Source: AG25 sp035517615 (GTDB lineage Bacteria > Gemmatimonadota > Gemmatimonadetes > Gemmatimonadales > GWC2-71-9). From it: a stretch of 64,000 bases of DNA. Positions 14,600 through 24,116 of this stretch are shown piece after piece; positions within the stretch are counted from its first letter, which is position 1, and each line of letters begins with the position of its first letter. The notes under the pieces were generated by a model that saw only the letters and a list, made by a program, of their open reading frames with translations, was not told where the DNA came from and searched no databases. The position numbers were made by a program, and so were the translations under genes. The stretch lies in the NCBI GenBank assembly GCA_035517615.1, contig DATIYM010000023.1, forward strand, positions 50,265-114,264, in the 5' to 3' direction.

Positions 14600-16452
14600 G
14601 CGTCCACCGGCTCGCCGTTCTTCTGAGCCGGGTTCCAGCGCAGGTTCTTCGAAATGTCGAGTGCCTGATCGTTGAACGTTTCCACATTCGAGCGGGCGAA
14701 GATGCGCGTCTCGATGGTCTCCCCGGCGCGGGAGACGTGGAACAGCAAAATCGCCTCACGGGGAAAGATCGTGGCATCCGTGGGTACCGGAATCACGGTC
14801 GACGACAGCGGCACCGGTCGCGTGTCGAAACAGAGATTGTCCTGGTTATAGGCCGGACCATACTGGTCACAGGGACCACCGCCGGCCTGTCCACCGTCCG
14901 CGGGTGCAAGCTCCACGTGCACGGTGCTCAGGCCTCCTGGGGTCATCACGACCTGCTGCTCGAATGCATCGTAACCCGCGGCGTTGACCGTGAGCTTGTA
15001 GACACCGGGCGGGATATCGAACTTCGTGCCTCTCATCGGCTGCCCATTCAGGAACACTCGAGCACCCGCCGGGACCCCCTGCAGCGTGAGCTTGCCCGGT
15101 GTCGCCGGTCCGGACGGCGCGCCGAGACCGGATGAGGCATGCGAGGTATCGGACACCGGCACGACGACAGGGTTCGCCGGTTTGGTCGAATCGACTCGCG
15201 GGGCCGCACTATCCTTCGGGCCCGTGGCAAGCAGCGAGGTGTCTGTGTGGAGTGGAGGCATCGCGAGGTTGGGTGGCGACGCGAGCAGCCAGCCCTGTTT
15301 GTACGCGTAGAATCCACCGCCCCCGACGATCCCGCCTACGATGACGAGCCACAAGAAGACGGTTGCCGCTACGGAGTGCTTTTCATCCGCGACAGCCGGC
15401 ACGGGCGTCAGCGGCGTCGTAGGGACGGCGGCGGCCGTCACCCTGGGCAGCGGGGTGGTCGGAGCATTGGCCGCGCGGGCGAGCGACGGGATCGCGCGGG
15501 TCGCCGCCCCGGTGAGGCTGATCGCGCCGGGGGCACCTTCCAGGACCGCGACCAGCTCCTCGGCACTCTGGAAGCGATCCTCGGGGGACTTGGCCATCAT
15601 CTTCCGGATGATGTCGAACACTTCCCGCCGCTCCGGTGTGTCGAGCGCCGGCGTCGGCACTTCTTCCATGATATGCTTGTAGCCGATCGAGAACGAGTCC
15701 TCTCCATCGAATGGCACACCGCCCGTCAGGCATTGGTAGGCGACGACCCCGAGCGAATAGATGTCACTGCGGCCGTCGAGCCCCTGAGCGCGCGCCTGCT
15801 CCGGGCTCATGTAATGCGGCGTTCCGATCGACATGCCGGTGCCGGTGAGCTTCGCGCCGCTGGCCGCCTTGGCGATTCCAAAATCCGTCACCACAGCCTG
15901 GCCGTGCTCGTCGAACATGATGTTGTCGGGCTTGATATCGCGGTGCACGATCCCGCTCTTGTGCGCGTAGGCCAGCGCGCGGGCCACCTGTGCCAGCACC
16001 TGACGGATTTCCGCGGGGGCGAGCGAGCCGCGCGCACCCAGAATGGCGGAGAGCGGCTTGCCGCGGAGAAACTTCATCACGAAGTAGATCACGCGGCCCG
16101 ATTTCCCGACGCGATAGATCGGGATGATGTTCGGGTGCTCGAGTTTTGCCGAAGTACGGGCTTCGCGCTGGAACCGCTCGACGAACTCCTTGTCGAACGC
16201 GAGCGAGAACGGCAGGACCTTGATGGCGACGTCGCGGTCGAGCTGGCGTTCCCGTGCCTTGAACACGATCGCCATACCGCCGCGGCCCAGCTCCTCTACG
16301 ATGTCGTACTCGTCGCGCAATTCCTGGCGGACGAGGTCGAGATCCGATAGCTCCCGTTCTCCCTGGATCGGAGTGGCGCCGAGATCGAGGCCGCAGGACC
16401 GGCAGAACTTGCTGGAATCGTCATTTTGCGTACCACAGCGGGAGCAATACAT
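14563..16452 (-). CDS. Membrane Ser/Thr protein kinase with zinc ribbon, PEGA and TonB-C-like domains
   Basis: 629 residues. Domains in order: zinc ribbon (C3, C6, C17, C20); PknB-type kinase about 48-307 with GRGGMA loop, K78, HRDIKPDN (D172), DFG (D190) and GTPHYMSPEQ; a Thr/Pro linker; one membrane helix about 361-383; a PEGA domain about 454-516; and residues about 560-626, which resemble the TonB C-terminal fold (SKNLRWNPAQKNGEPVDAWV). Kinase and zinc ribbon should be cytoplasmic, PEGA and the tail outside the inner membrane. The stop of the GWxTD gene lies 57 bases upstream, suggesting one transcript. Confidence 0.9.
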   Translation of the reverse strand: MYCSRCGTQNDDSSKFCRSCGLDLGATPIQGERELSDLDLVRQELRDEYDIVEELGRGGMAIVFKARERQLDRDVAIKVLPFSLAFDKEFVERFQREARTSAKLEHPNIIPIYRVGKSGRVIYFVMKFLRGKPLSAILGARGSLAPAEIRQVLAQVARALAYAHKSGIVHRDIKPDNIMFDEHGQAVVTDFGIAKAASGAKLTGTGMSIGTPHYMSPEQARAQGLDGRSDIYSLGVVAYQCLTGGVPFDGEDSFSIGYKHIMEEVPTPALDTPERREVFDIIRKMMAKSPEDRFQSAEELVAVLEGAPGAISLTGAATRAIPSLARAANAPTTPLPRVTAAAVPTTPLTPVPAVADEKHSVAATVFLWLVIVGGIVGGGGFYAYKQGWLLASPPNLAMPPLHTDTSLLATGPKDSAAPRVDSTKPANPVVVPVSDTSHASSGLGAPSGPATPGKLTLQGVPAGARVFLNGQPMRGTKFDIPPGVYKLTVNAAGYDAFEQQVVMTPGGLSTVHVELAPADGGQAGGGPCDQYGPAYNQDNLCFDTRPVPLSSTVIPVPTDATIFPREAILLFHVSRAGETIETRIFARSNVETFNDQALDISKNLRWNPAQKNGEPVDAWVQWPFKAVRQ

Positions 16453-16509
16453 CCCTACTCCGGGGGAAACCGGCCTAACTTAGGAGAGCGTGCTCGCAGG
16501 GTCAACCGA

Positions 16510-18801
16510 CTAGCGGCCAACAACATCCAGTGCTTGCTCTTGCGTAACGGTCATTCCGCTCGCGGGATGCGTGATGCGGACGCTCAAGACATAACGACCG
16601 CGCGGCACGTCGCGCAGCGCGATCTGGCGATGCACATGAGTAATCGGGCCGTCACTCGCCGCGTCGAAACTCAGGGTGACCGGGCCCTCCTTCTTCCCTC
16701 CAAACAACCGGCCGAAGAACCCGAAGACCGATCCACCACCCTGCCGGCGCTCGAGGCGTACCGCGGTGTGATACGCAGCCCCCGCCGGCACACCATAGAC
16801 CTCATAGTACAACTCGGCGGCGCTGCCCTCGGGAAACTGTTCCAGCGGGTTCAGGAACACCGTATCGCCCCGATCGGTCCATACGAGCCCGGCGTCGGCG
16901 CGACCGACCACCAGATCGCTCACGGCAAACCGCGTCCCGTCGAGCACTCCGACCCGAATCGAATCCCGCGTGATCAGATCGCCCGGGCCGCTCCCCCCAC
17001 CGCCCCCCCCCTCGCCGCCAGGCTGCTCGATCAGGAGGTGGTATCCATACATCCCGGCGGGTAGCCGCGTGGTGAGCTGTCCACTCAGATATGCGCCGCT
17101 CGGCAATGGATGGCGGGAGACAAAGACGCGGGTGGTGTCGATGCGGCGGGCGATCGCGCCGGAGGAGTCCGTGACGTACAGCCGGAAGGAGATCGGATAG
17201 AGGGTGCGCGCGGAATCGGTTGTCGGCAACAGCCGATCCACGGGGATCGCGAAGACCACGTGGAGCGCTCCGCCGGGATGCTGTTTCAGCCCGGTGTCGC
17301 CCACCACGAATTGCGATGCCACGGTCTCGAGCGGCGCGTCGAAATTCCGCCGGTAGCTGTCGGTGGTCGTGCCGATCGCGATGCTGCTCTTGCCGAGGTC
17401 ACGCTCCTCGGCGAGCGATCCGCGTACGTTGGCCGACCCCAGGACGTCGCCGAGCCTCGTATAGACGGGATTGAAGGTCGAGCGCGAGGCGAACAGACCG
17501 CTCGCGATCGGACCCATGCCGCTGCGACGTTGCAGCGCCAGGGCTCCGTTGAAACCCGACGTCAACGCATCCGCCAAACTCTCGACGAGCTTGTAATCCT
17601 GCCCGCCCTTGCGAGCGACAAAATGAAAAATCAGGTCGCCGTCCGGACGCCGATACAGCCACGACTCGTTGGGCTCGACCGAGTCCGACTGAACGTAGGT
17701 AGCGCGCGAGTCGGGCTCGCCGTGTCGCATGTAGATCACGCCGCGATCGTCCACCTGGTCCTGATCGGCCCGGTAGCGCTCGGTGATATCGTAGTGCCGG
17801 TGGCGGCTGACCAGACGAAAGTTGTGCATCACGTAGAACCAGCGGCGATAATGCTCCGCCAGTCGTTCGGAGGGATCACGCGCATCCGCGGCGGCGCGCT
17901 GCTCCCAGAAGCGCAGTAGCCAGGCGGATCGAGCGGACGCATCAGGCAGCGCGTCGAATGCCTGCCGCTCGGAATCCGAGGCGACCCACGAGAAGTCCGA
18001 GCGGTACAAGTCACGAGCGTCGGCGCTGTCGGTGTGCGCCGCCCCGGTGAAATACGCGTGATAGGCGGCGTCAGGCTGGTGCAGGTAATAGTAGGTGCGG
18101 GCCCGTTCGAGGAGCGCCACCCCCGAATCACCGCCCACGGCCAGCAAGCGGTCGAACGCCTCGAGTGCGGAGTCCGGATACCCGGCCAGGCGCTCGACCC
18201 GCCCGCGCGCGAGCTGGATGGCCGGGTTCGTGGCCGCGCTGGTATGCGCGGCGGCGCGCACCGCCCGCAGGGCGAGGTCGATCCGGGGTTGGATGCGCTG
18301 CGCGAGCGCGGTGCGCGCGAGCAGCACCGTCGCGGGCGAGAAGCTGGGATCGGCATCGGTCGCCTTCGACAGGACCCGGGCTGCCTTCGAGAGGTAATCG
18401 AGCCCCAGGATCTGGCGCATGTTCTCGAGCCCGATCACAGCATGCTCGCCCAGTGCCAGCTCCGCGAGGCCATCGCCATACCACGGGTACGGCCAGCCGG
18501 GTCGCAATTCGCCGGCCCATTCGAACTCGCCCGCTGCGTCGTCGAAATGCCCCTTACCGCCCAGCTCCCCGAGGCGATACGCGATGAAACCAAGCCGAAG
18601 ATGCATCAGCGGATTGTCGCGATCTCGTTTCGCAACCTGAATGGTTGCGACCTCGAGTTGCCGTAACGCCACGGTGTCGGTGACACGGCCCAGGGAGTCG
18701 CGCAGCTGCTCGAGTGCCCCACGGTCGCGCGGTTCCTGCGCGCGAGCGAATCCGAGCGTGGCACATGACCAGAGCACGACGGCCAACACGAGACGCTGCA
18801 T
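16510..18801 (-). CDS. GWxTD-domain secreted protein with TPR-like repeats
   Basis: 763 residues. A signal peptide (MQRLVLAVVLWSCATLGFARA) is followed by alpha-helical TPR-like repeats to about residue 260. A GWxTD-type domain follows, with RYRADQDQVDDRGVIYMRHGEPDSR and an ESWLYRR motif. The C-terminal third is beta-rich. GWxTD proteins are common in Gemmatimonadota and Acidobacteria; their function is unknown. It is divergent from the FHA operon and followed by a membrane kinase, so a link to envelope signalling is plausible. Confidence 0.85.
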   Translation of the reverse strand: MQRLVLAVVLWSCATLGFARAQEPRDRGALEQLRDSLGRVTDTVALRQLEVATIQVAKRDRDNPLMHLRLGFIAYRLGELGGKGHFDDAAGEFEWAGELRPGWPYPWYGDGLAELALGEHAVIGLENMRQILGLDYLSKAARVLSKATDADPSFSPATVLLARTALAQRIQPRIDLALRAVRAAAHTSAATNPAIQLARGRVERLAGYPDSALEAFDRLLAVGGDSGVALLERARTYYYLHQPDAAYHAYFTGAAHTDSADARDLYRSDFSWVASDSERQAFDALPDASARSAWLLRFWEQRAAADARDPSERLAEHYRRWFYVMHNFRLVSRHRHYDITERYRADQDQVDDRGVIYMRHGEPDSRATYVQSDSVEPNESWLYRRPDGDLIFHFVARKGGQDYKLVESLADALTSGFNGALALQRRSGMGPIASGLFASRSTFNPVYTRLGDVLGSANVRGSLAEERDLGKSSIAIGTTTDSYRRNFDAPLETVASQFVVGDTGLKQHPGGALHVVFAIPVDRLLPTTDSARTLYPISFRLYVTDSSGAIARRIDTTRVFVSRHPLPSGAYLSGQLTTRLPAGMYGYHLLIEQPGGEGGGGGGSGPGDLITRDSIRVGVLDGTRFAVSDLVVGRADAGLVWTDRGDTVFLNPLEQFPEGSAAELYYEVYGVPAGAAYHTAVRLERRQGGGSVFGFFGRLFGGKKEGPVTLSFDAASDGPITHVHRQIALRDVPRGRYVLSVRITHPASGMTVTQEQALDVVGR

Positions 18802-18815
18802 GAGGCTGCTTTCTC

Positions 18816-18844
18816 TATTAACTCAGACGGCGGCGCTGCGGCAA
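18816..18844 (-). promoter_or_regulatory. Candidate promoter of the GWxTD-kinase transcript
   Basis: On the minus strand TTGCCG (18844-18839) and TTAATA (18821-18816) are 17 bp apart. The -10 box is 14 bases before the ATG at 18801. The 5' leader would be very short. Confidence 0.45.
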
Positions 18845-18873
18845 GAAGCCGTGCGCCCTTTCTACGATGCAAT

Positions 18874-18902
18874 TTGCTCCATAGATTCGCCGGGCGTAAA
18901 CT
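18874..18902 (+). promoter_or_regulatory. Candidate promoter of the FHA/kinase operon
   Basis: TTGCTC (18874-18879) and TAAACT (18897-18902) are separated by 17 bp. Transcription would begin near 18909, about 20 bases before the GTG start of the first gene. GGAG at 18915-18918 can serve as ribosome-binding site. The region is shared with the divergent GWxTD promoter. Confidence 0.5.
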
Positions 18903-18929
18903 TCTCCCCCGACTGGAGCCCGTCCTGGA

Positions 18930-20072
18930 GTGACCGCGTGCGCGTTTTGCGGCCGCGATAACGACGCGGGCGCTGAATTCTGTTCCGATTGCGGCAAGTC
19001 CCTGCCAGGAAAGCCAGCCGGACTGAAGGGCGTCGAGCGACGCACCGGGGGTGAGGGGGGCGGAGGTGGAAGCGAGGCGAGAGGAGCAGTACCGCGCACG
19101 CAGACCGCGATCCACCCGGAATCGGGCCCCACCGTGCACGCCACGCCGTACGCCGCGCCAACCGCCGTGACCCTGTCCTGTCGCTTTTGCTCCGCTCCGC
19201 TCTCAGCCAATCACCCCTTCTGCCCCGCGTGCGGTCGGCGCCTCACCTCGCCCGGGTCGGGGCCAAGTTGCGCGCGCTGTGGCTCGCCGCACAGCGCGGG
19301 CGCGCGATTCTGTGCAACGTGCGGTGCTCCCGCCGCCGAGCCGGCGCGGACGATGCCGCGCGTTGCTGCCAATTCCGAACCCCAGCCGAGCGAGGCGACC
19401 ACTCTCGTGCTTGGCCTGCTCAACGAAATGGGCGAGTTGATCGAGCGATTCGAGCGCCGCGGTCCGCACGTCACTCTGGGGCGCGAAGCGGCCGATCTCA
19501 CGTTCGCGGACGACACCTTCCTGTCGCCGCTTCATGCGAAGCTCTCGTTCGAACCGGACGGCGACCGTCAACGGCTCGTGATCCGAGATCTCGGCAGCCG
19601 CAACGGGACGTGGGTGTTTCTCGAGGCGCCGCACCGGCTGGACGATGGCGATCTGCTGCTCGTGGGATCGCAGCTGATCCGATTTCGGCGGCTGGGATAT
19701 CCCGGTCCGCATGCCGCCGAGGCCGACGCCACGAAGCGCATAGGCAGCGTCACGCCAAGCGCCGACATTGCGAGTCTCACTCAGCTCCGAGGCGATGGCA
19801 GTGCCCGGGACGTCATTCAATTGTCCCCCGGACGGGATATTCAGATCGGCCGGGAGCGAGGGGACTGGATCTTCCCGTACGACCACACGATGAGCGCCGT
19901 ACACGCGATCATACGCTCAGAAGACGCGGATTTCGTGGTGATCGATGCCCGCTCGCGCAACGGGGTCGCCCTCGCGGCGCGTGGGGCGGTGCCGTTGTCG
20001 CACGAGTCGCGCATACTGGTGGGAGACAAGCTGCTTCGCATCGACCTCCCGGTCCCTGCCGCAACCCCATGA
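18930..20072 (+). CDS. Triple zinc-ribbon protein with two FHA domains
   Basis: 380 residues, GTG start. Three zinc ribbons are present: C4/C7/C18/C21, C84/C87/C98/C101 and C114/C117/C128/C131. Two FHA domains follow, about 179-255 (LGRE, LSPLHA, SRNGTW) and about 300-372 (IGRERGD, MSAVHA, SRNGV). FHA domains bind phosphothreonine, so the protein should dock on substrates or autophosphorylated kinases from the same operon. The first FHA keeps the key Arg, Ser and Asn. It has no membrane segment. Its stop overlaps the kinase ATG (ATGA). Confidence 0.9.
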   Translation: MTACAFCGRDNDAGAEFCSDCGKSLPGKPAGLKGVERRTGGEGGGGGSEARGAVPRTQTAIHPESGPTVHATPYAAPTAVTLSCRFCSAPLSANHPFCPACGRRLTSPGSGPSCARCGSPHSAGARFCATCGAPAAEPARTMPRVAANSEPQPSEATTLVLGLLNEMGELIERFERRGPHVTLGREAADLTFADDTFLSPLHAKLSFEPDGDRQRLVIRDLGSRNGTWVFLEAPHRLDDGDLLLVGSQLIRFRRLGYPGPHAAEADATKRIGSVTPSADIASLTQLRGDGSARDVIQLSPGRDIQIGRERGDWIFPYDHTMSAVHAIIRSEDADFVVIDARSRNGVALAARGAVPLSHESRILVGDKLLRIDLPVPAATP

Positions 20073-21646
20073 AGCTCTGTCCCGTCTGCTCGATCGAGTA
20101 TCCCGATGACGTGAAGTTCTGCCCCAACGATGGACAGACCCTGCGGTCGCTTGCGCCCGCGAACGATCTCGTGGGGCAAGTGGTCGCCGACCGCTATCAC
20201 GTCCTGAAGAAACTCGGACAAGGCGGCATGGGGCAGGTCTATCTCGCCGAGCACGTCAAGATGGGACGGCGCAGCGCGATCAAAGTGATGAATCCGTCGA
20301 TGGTGCACGACACCGACGCGGTGTCGCGCTTCAACCGCGAGGCCGCAAACGCGAGCCGGATCACACACCCCAACGTGTGCGCGATCTACGACTTCGGGGA
20401 GACACCGGATGGGCTGATCTATCTCGCGATGGAGTTCATCGAGGGCGAACCCCTGACCGCCCTGCTCGAGCAGTCCCCGGGCGGTATGCTCGAGCCGCGC
20501 CGCGCCGGACACATTTTTCTCCAAGTCGCCGAAGCGTTGCAGGCGGCCCACGATCTCGGCATCGTGCACCGGGATTTGAAGCCGGACAACATCATGGTGA
20601 CGAAGAGCCGCGGCGGCAGCGACGTCGTGAAGGTGGTCGACTTCGGCATCGCCAAGGCGGTCGAGGGCAGCGGTGACAATCAGAAGGTGACGAAGACCGG
20701 CCTCGTGGTGGGAACGCCCGAGTTCATGAGCCCGGAGCAGCTCGCCGGAGACAAGGTCGATGGCCGCAGCGATCTCTACTCCCTCGCGCTCGTGTTGTAC
20801 CGGATGCTCACCGGCCGCCTGCCGTTCGACGGCAGTACGGTCCAGGAAACCATGGTCAAACGGCTGACGGACGAGCCGCTCCCGCTCGAGCGCGCCGCTC
20901 CGGGGCGCAGCTTTCCCGCGGGCCTCCAGCAAACGTTGGATACGGCACTCACCCGCACCCCAGCCGACCGCTATCAATCGGTAGCCAAGTTCGCGGGCGA
21001 CGTAGCGGGGATTCTGGGCCTGACCGGCGCGACACCGACCGATGCCCTGGTCCCGGCCACGCGAGCGAGCGATGCGCGGACGCAGTTACTCAACGCGGAA
21101 AAGACGGCTGTGACCGTTGCGCCGCCTCGAGCACAGCCAGCCGCCCGATCGCGCCGGACGGCGGTGATCGGGGCCGTGGTCGTGCTCGTTGCCGCGGGCG
21201 GCGGCTACACGCTGTACGCGCACCACGAGCCTCCACCCCAGGTTACCGCCGCCGCCCACGATTCCGCACCAGCGACCGCTCCCCGGGTCGACACGAGCCG
21301 CGTGGTGTCACAGCCCGCGGCACACGTGTCTGGGGAAACGCGGCCGAGCAGCGCGCCCGCCATCGATGCGGCCCTCGCCACCAAGTTGTTAAACGACTGG
21401 GTCGATCGCATCGACGCGATCGACGGCGCAGTGTTGCGCGACTCGGCACGGGCCGTGTACGAGACGCATGGGCTCGCGAGCAAGGACCGCGCGCTCGCGG
21501 CATACCTCGTGGCCAACGCCTACGCCAAGCTCGAGGACCGCGCCCAGGGCTGCGACTGGGCCCGGCGCGCGCTCACGCTCGATTCGCGATCCCGCTCGTA
21601 CGCTGCGCTCTCCCAGTCGCTGTGCGGCTCTCAGGCGGCGCCCTGA
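20069..21646 (+). CDS. Zinc-ribbon-tipped Ser/Thr protein kinase, membrane-anchored
   Basis: 525 residues. The N-terminal CPVC...FCPND ribbon has Asp as its fourth ligand. The kinase domain spans about 43-320 with GQGGMG, K72, HRDLKPDN (D169), DFG (D191) and VGTPEFMSPEQ; all catalytic residues are present. A single membrane helix at about 364-384 is followed by a periplasmic Ala/Pro/Thr stretch and a small helical domain with two cysteines (QGCDWARRAL, SQSLCGS). The ATG at 20069 overlaps the FHA gene stop. The reading frame is open far upstream, but that part is the wrong frame of the FHA gene. Confidence 0.93.
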   Translation: MKLCPVCSIEYPDDVKFCPNDGQTLRSLAPANDLVGQVVADRYHVLKKLGQGGMGQVYLAEHVKMGRRSAIKVMNPSMVHDTDAVSRFNREAANASRITHPNVCAIYDFGETPDGLIYLAMEFIEGEPLTALLEQSPGGMLEPRRAGHIFLQVAEALQAAHDLGIVHRDLKPDNIMVTKSRGGSDVVKVVDFGIAKAVEGSGDNQKVTKTGLVVGTPEFMSPEQLAGDKVDGRSDLYSLALVLYRMLTGRLPFDGSTVQETMVKRLTDEPLPLERAAPGRSFPAGLQQTLDTALTRTPADRYQSVAKFAGDVAGILGLTGATPTDALVPATRASDARTQLLNAEKTAVTVAPPRAQPAARSRRTAVIGAVVVLVAAGGGYTLYAHHEPPPQVTAAAHDSAPATAPRVDTSRVVSQPAAHVSGETRPSSAPAIDAALATKLLNDWVDRIDAIDGAVLRDSARAVYETHGLASKDRALAAYLVANAYAKLEDRAQGCDWARRALTLDSRSRSYAALSQSLCGSQAAP

Positions 21647-21648
21647 CC

Positions 21649-22680
21649 ATGTTCGGACGCGATCGCCGCACGGTTCAGGTTCGCGTGTTCGGCAAGACCG
21701 ATCTGGGCCGCACTCGCGACCATAACGAGGATCGGTTTCTCGTTGCCGATCTCACGCGCCGCAACGCATCGCTGCTCGAGCAAGTGCGTGAACACGGCGT
21801 CGGCGAGCGGGGCTCGCTGTTCGTGGTGGCGGACGGCATGGGAGGTGCGGCAGCGGGCGAGCTCGCCAGCGAGATGGCGACCGAGACGATCTACTCGCAG
21901 CTCGTGGATGGGTGGACGAACGACGCCGATCAGTCGGCGCCGCGATTCGCCGCTCGTCTGAAAGAAGCCGTCGAAGCGGCCAACGGCCACATCCATGCGT
22001 ACCAAAAGGCGCACCCCGAAGTGCGGGGCATGGGGACGACCGCGACCGCGCTGGGCATTCTGGGCGATCAGGCGTTCGTGAGTCAGGTCGGCGACAGCCG
22101 AGCCTATCTGGTTCGCGGGGGAACCGCGTACCAGATCACGAAGGATCAATCGCTGACGCAACGTCTCGTGGAAGTGGGTGAGATGACGGAGGAGCAGGCC
22201 GCGAAGAGCGACCGCAAGAACATCATCCTCCAGGCGCTGGGTCCCGACCCTCGCGTGAAGGTCGATCTCACCCACCAGGCACTGCGCCGCGGCGACATCC
22301 TGGTCGTCTGCTCCGACGGCCTGTCCGGCCAGGTGACGAATGACGAGATCGCGCAAATCGTGACCCACTCGCCGAGCGTGCAGGCGGCGTGCGACCGGCT
22401 GATTGCGCTCGCGAACGAGCGCGGTGGTCCCGACAACATCACCGTGGTCGTGGCCCAGGTCGATGGCGACGGCCTCCGGGGGCCCGAGCCTGACGAAGCG
22501 GTTGGCCATCAGGTGTATCCGCTGGTCGATACCGAAACGAGCACCGAGCCCGTGCCGGTGTATCGCGGCTCCCGACCGCCCGAACCGTCGCGTCGCGTCC
22601 GGCTGCGTACCGTCATCGTCGTGCTGCTCGCAGTCCTGCTCCTCGGAGTGGGGTTGTATCTGTCCGGCATCATCCCGTGA
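21649..22680 (+). CDS. PP2C-family Ser/Thr protein phosphatase, tail-anchored
   Basis: 343 residues. PP2C motifs are present: TRDHNEDRF (metal Asp/Glu), VVADGMGG, GMGTTATAL, SQVGDSRAYL, CSDGLSGQV and GGPDNITVVV. A Pro-rich linker leads to a C-terminal membrane helix (VIVVLLAVLLLGVGLYL), so the catalytic domain is cytoplasmic. It starts two bases after the kinase stop and is the natural reverser of that kinase, as in PknB-PstP pairs. Its stop overlaps the next gene (GTGA). Confidence 0.95.
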   Translation: MFGRDRRTVQVRVFGKTDLGRTRDHNEDRFLVADLTRRNASLLEQVREHGVGERGSLFVVADGMGGAAAGELASEMATETIYSQLVDGWTNDADQSAPRFAARLKEAVEAANGHIHAYQKAHPEVRGMGTTATALGILGDQAFVSQVGDSRAYLVRGGTAYQITKDQSLTQRLVEVGEMTEEQAAKSDRKNIILQALGPDPRVKVDLTHQALRRGDILVVCSDGLSGQVTNDEIAQIVTHSPSVQAACDRLIALANERGGPDNITVVVAQVDGDGLRGPEPDEAVGHQVYPLVDTETSTEPVPVYRGSRPPEPSRRVRLRTVIVVLLAVLLLGVGLYLSGIIP

Positions 22681-24116
22681 AGGTCGAGCTGCGATTTCTT
22701 TCCGGCGCGCGCGCCGGGCAAGCCCAGGTTCTGCAAAAGGCCTATATCGGCCTCGGCCGGCACCCGCTCTCGGATGCACGCTTCGATGCGGACCGCGACC
22801 TGGATGTCTCGTCGCGTCACGCCGCGATCGTGTTGCGTGGCGATCAATTCGTCCTGCGTGATCTGCAGAGCAAAAACGGCACGTTCCTGAACGGAAAGCC
22901 GATTGCGGGCGACGTGGCGCTCAGGGACCGCGACGTGATCGGTTGCGGCGCAAACGGACCGACCGTCGAATTCCGGCTGCTCGATCCGGCCTCGACCGAC
23001 ACATCCCCCGCCGTACGCGCGTCGGCGGAGCGGATGTCCGCGGCCCGCGAGCAGTATCCCGCCGTCGCCGCGCCCCTACCGGGCAGAGCGGAGCGCGGGA
23101 GCACCGCCCTCCGTGTCGCCGCCGAGGTGCAGCGCCAAACGCGCGACCTGCGCCAGACCACCAAGCTGCTGGTGCTCACTCTCCTGCTCGTCGCTGCCGG
23201 ATTCGGGTGGGCGCAATGGCACAGTGCCCGCAATGCGCACGACCTGCTCGCGCTCCAGGTGCGCGCCGACAGCCTGACTCAAATTTCGCGGCAGCTCGCG
23301 ACGCATTTCGAGACCGAGCTCGAGAGCCTGCGCGTTGCATTGGCGGGCGCCGAGCAGGATGCGGCGCGCTTGCGGCGCGAGCTGGCCCGGGCCGGCGCGG
23401 AGGGCGACGCGAACGCGGTGTCGCAGCTGCAGAACCGCCTCGACTCGGCCAACGCGCGCCAGCGCGGCCTCGCGGGTGCCGTGGCCGTGGACTACCGCAC
23501 CATCGCGAAAAACAATGTCGACGCGGTAGCGATCGTCATCGTGAAATTTTCCGACTCGGAGATCGTGAGCGGCACGGGGTTCACGGTCGACTCCGCCGGA
23601 ACCCTCGTCACCAACAAACACGTGCTCAAGGGGGAAACCGGCGACCGCGAGCCGCGGGAGATCGCGGTGAAGTTCTCGGGCAGCACGCAGTGGTTTCGCG
23701 CACGACTCGTGGGCGTGGCCCGTGCAGCCGATCTTGGCGTGGTGAAGGTGCCAATTCGCGGAGGCACGCCGCGCGTCGTCGGCGTCGCTCGGGGACCATC
23801 GCCCGAGCGCGGCGACCCCGTCGCGATCATCGGGTATCCGCTCGGCGAAGACCTCCCCATGGACGCAGCGGCCACCGCGGCGATTGCCGACCCCACGCTC
23901 ACCGTTGGCACGGTCAGCAAGGTGTTGCGTGGCCTGATGCAGCTCGACGGCTACGGCGCGCCCGGGTCATCAGGCAGTCCCGTGTTCGACCGCAGCGGTC
24001 AGGTCGTGGGCGTACTGTATGGCGGCGAGCGGCAAGCCCAGGGGAAGATCGTGTACGCGGTGCCCGGACATTATCTGGTAGATCTGCTACGAACGCTGGG
24101 CGTCGCGACCCGGTGA
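22677..24116 (+). CDS. Membrane protein with cytoplasmic FHA domain and HtrA-like protease domain
   Basis: 479 residues, GTG start overlapping the PP2C stop. Domains: FHA about 1-100 (GLGRHPLSD, VSSRHAAI, SKNGTFLNG); a membrane helix about 163-180; a coiled coil about 190-265; and a trypsin-like S1C domain about 275-475. The triad is H315 (TNKHVL), D352 (ADLGVV) and S432 (GSSGSPVF). No PDZ domain is visible. Topology places FHA in the cytoplasm and the protease in the periplasm. That would let a phosphothreonine signal be passed to an outside protease, which is an inference. Confidence 0.88.
   Translation: MKVELRFLSGARAGQAQVLQKAYIGLGRHPLSDARFDADRDLDVSSRHAAIVLRGDQFVLRDLQSKNGTFLNGKPIAGDVALRDRDVIGCGANGPTVEFRLLDPASTDTSPAVRASAERMSAAREQYPAVAAPLPGRAERGSTALRVAAEVQRQTRDLRQTTKLLVLTLLLVAAGFGWAQWHSARNAHDLLALQVRADSLTQISRQLATHFETELESLRVALAGAEQDAARLRRELARAGAEGDANAVSQLQNRLDSANARQRGLAGAVAVDYRTIAKNNVDAVAIVIVKFSDSEIVSGTGFTVDSAGTLVTNKHVLKGETGDREPREIAVKFSGSTQWFRARLVGVARAADLGVVKVPIRGGTPRVVGVARGPSPERGDPVAIIGYPLGEDLPMDAAATAAIADPTLTVGTVSKVLRGLMQLDGYGAPGSSGSPVFDRSGQVVGVLYGGERQAQGKIVYAVPGHYLVDLLRTLGVATR

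Noticed and set aside
19187..20068. N-terminal extension of the second kinase by about 290 residues
   Set aside because: That stretch is another frame of the FHA gene; the ATG at 20069 with the ATGA overlap and zinc ribbon is the natural start.
22943..24112. Long N-terminal extension of the methyltransferase
   Set aside because: It is the wrong frame of the FHA-protease gene; the GTG at 24113 overlaps that gene's stop as in the other joints.
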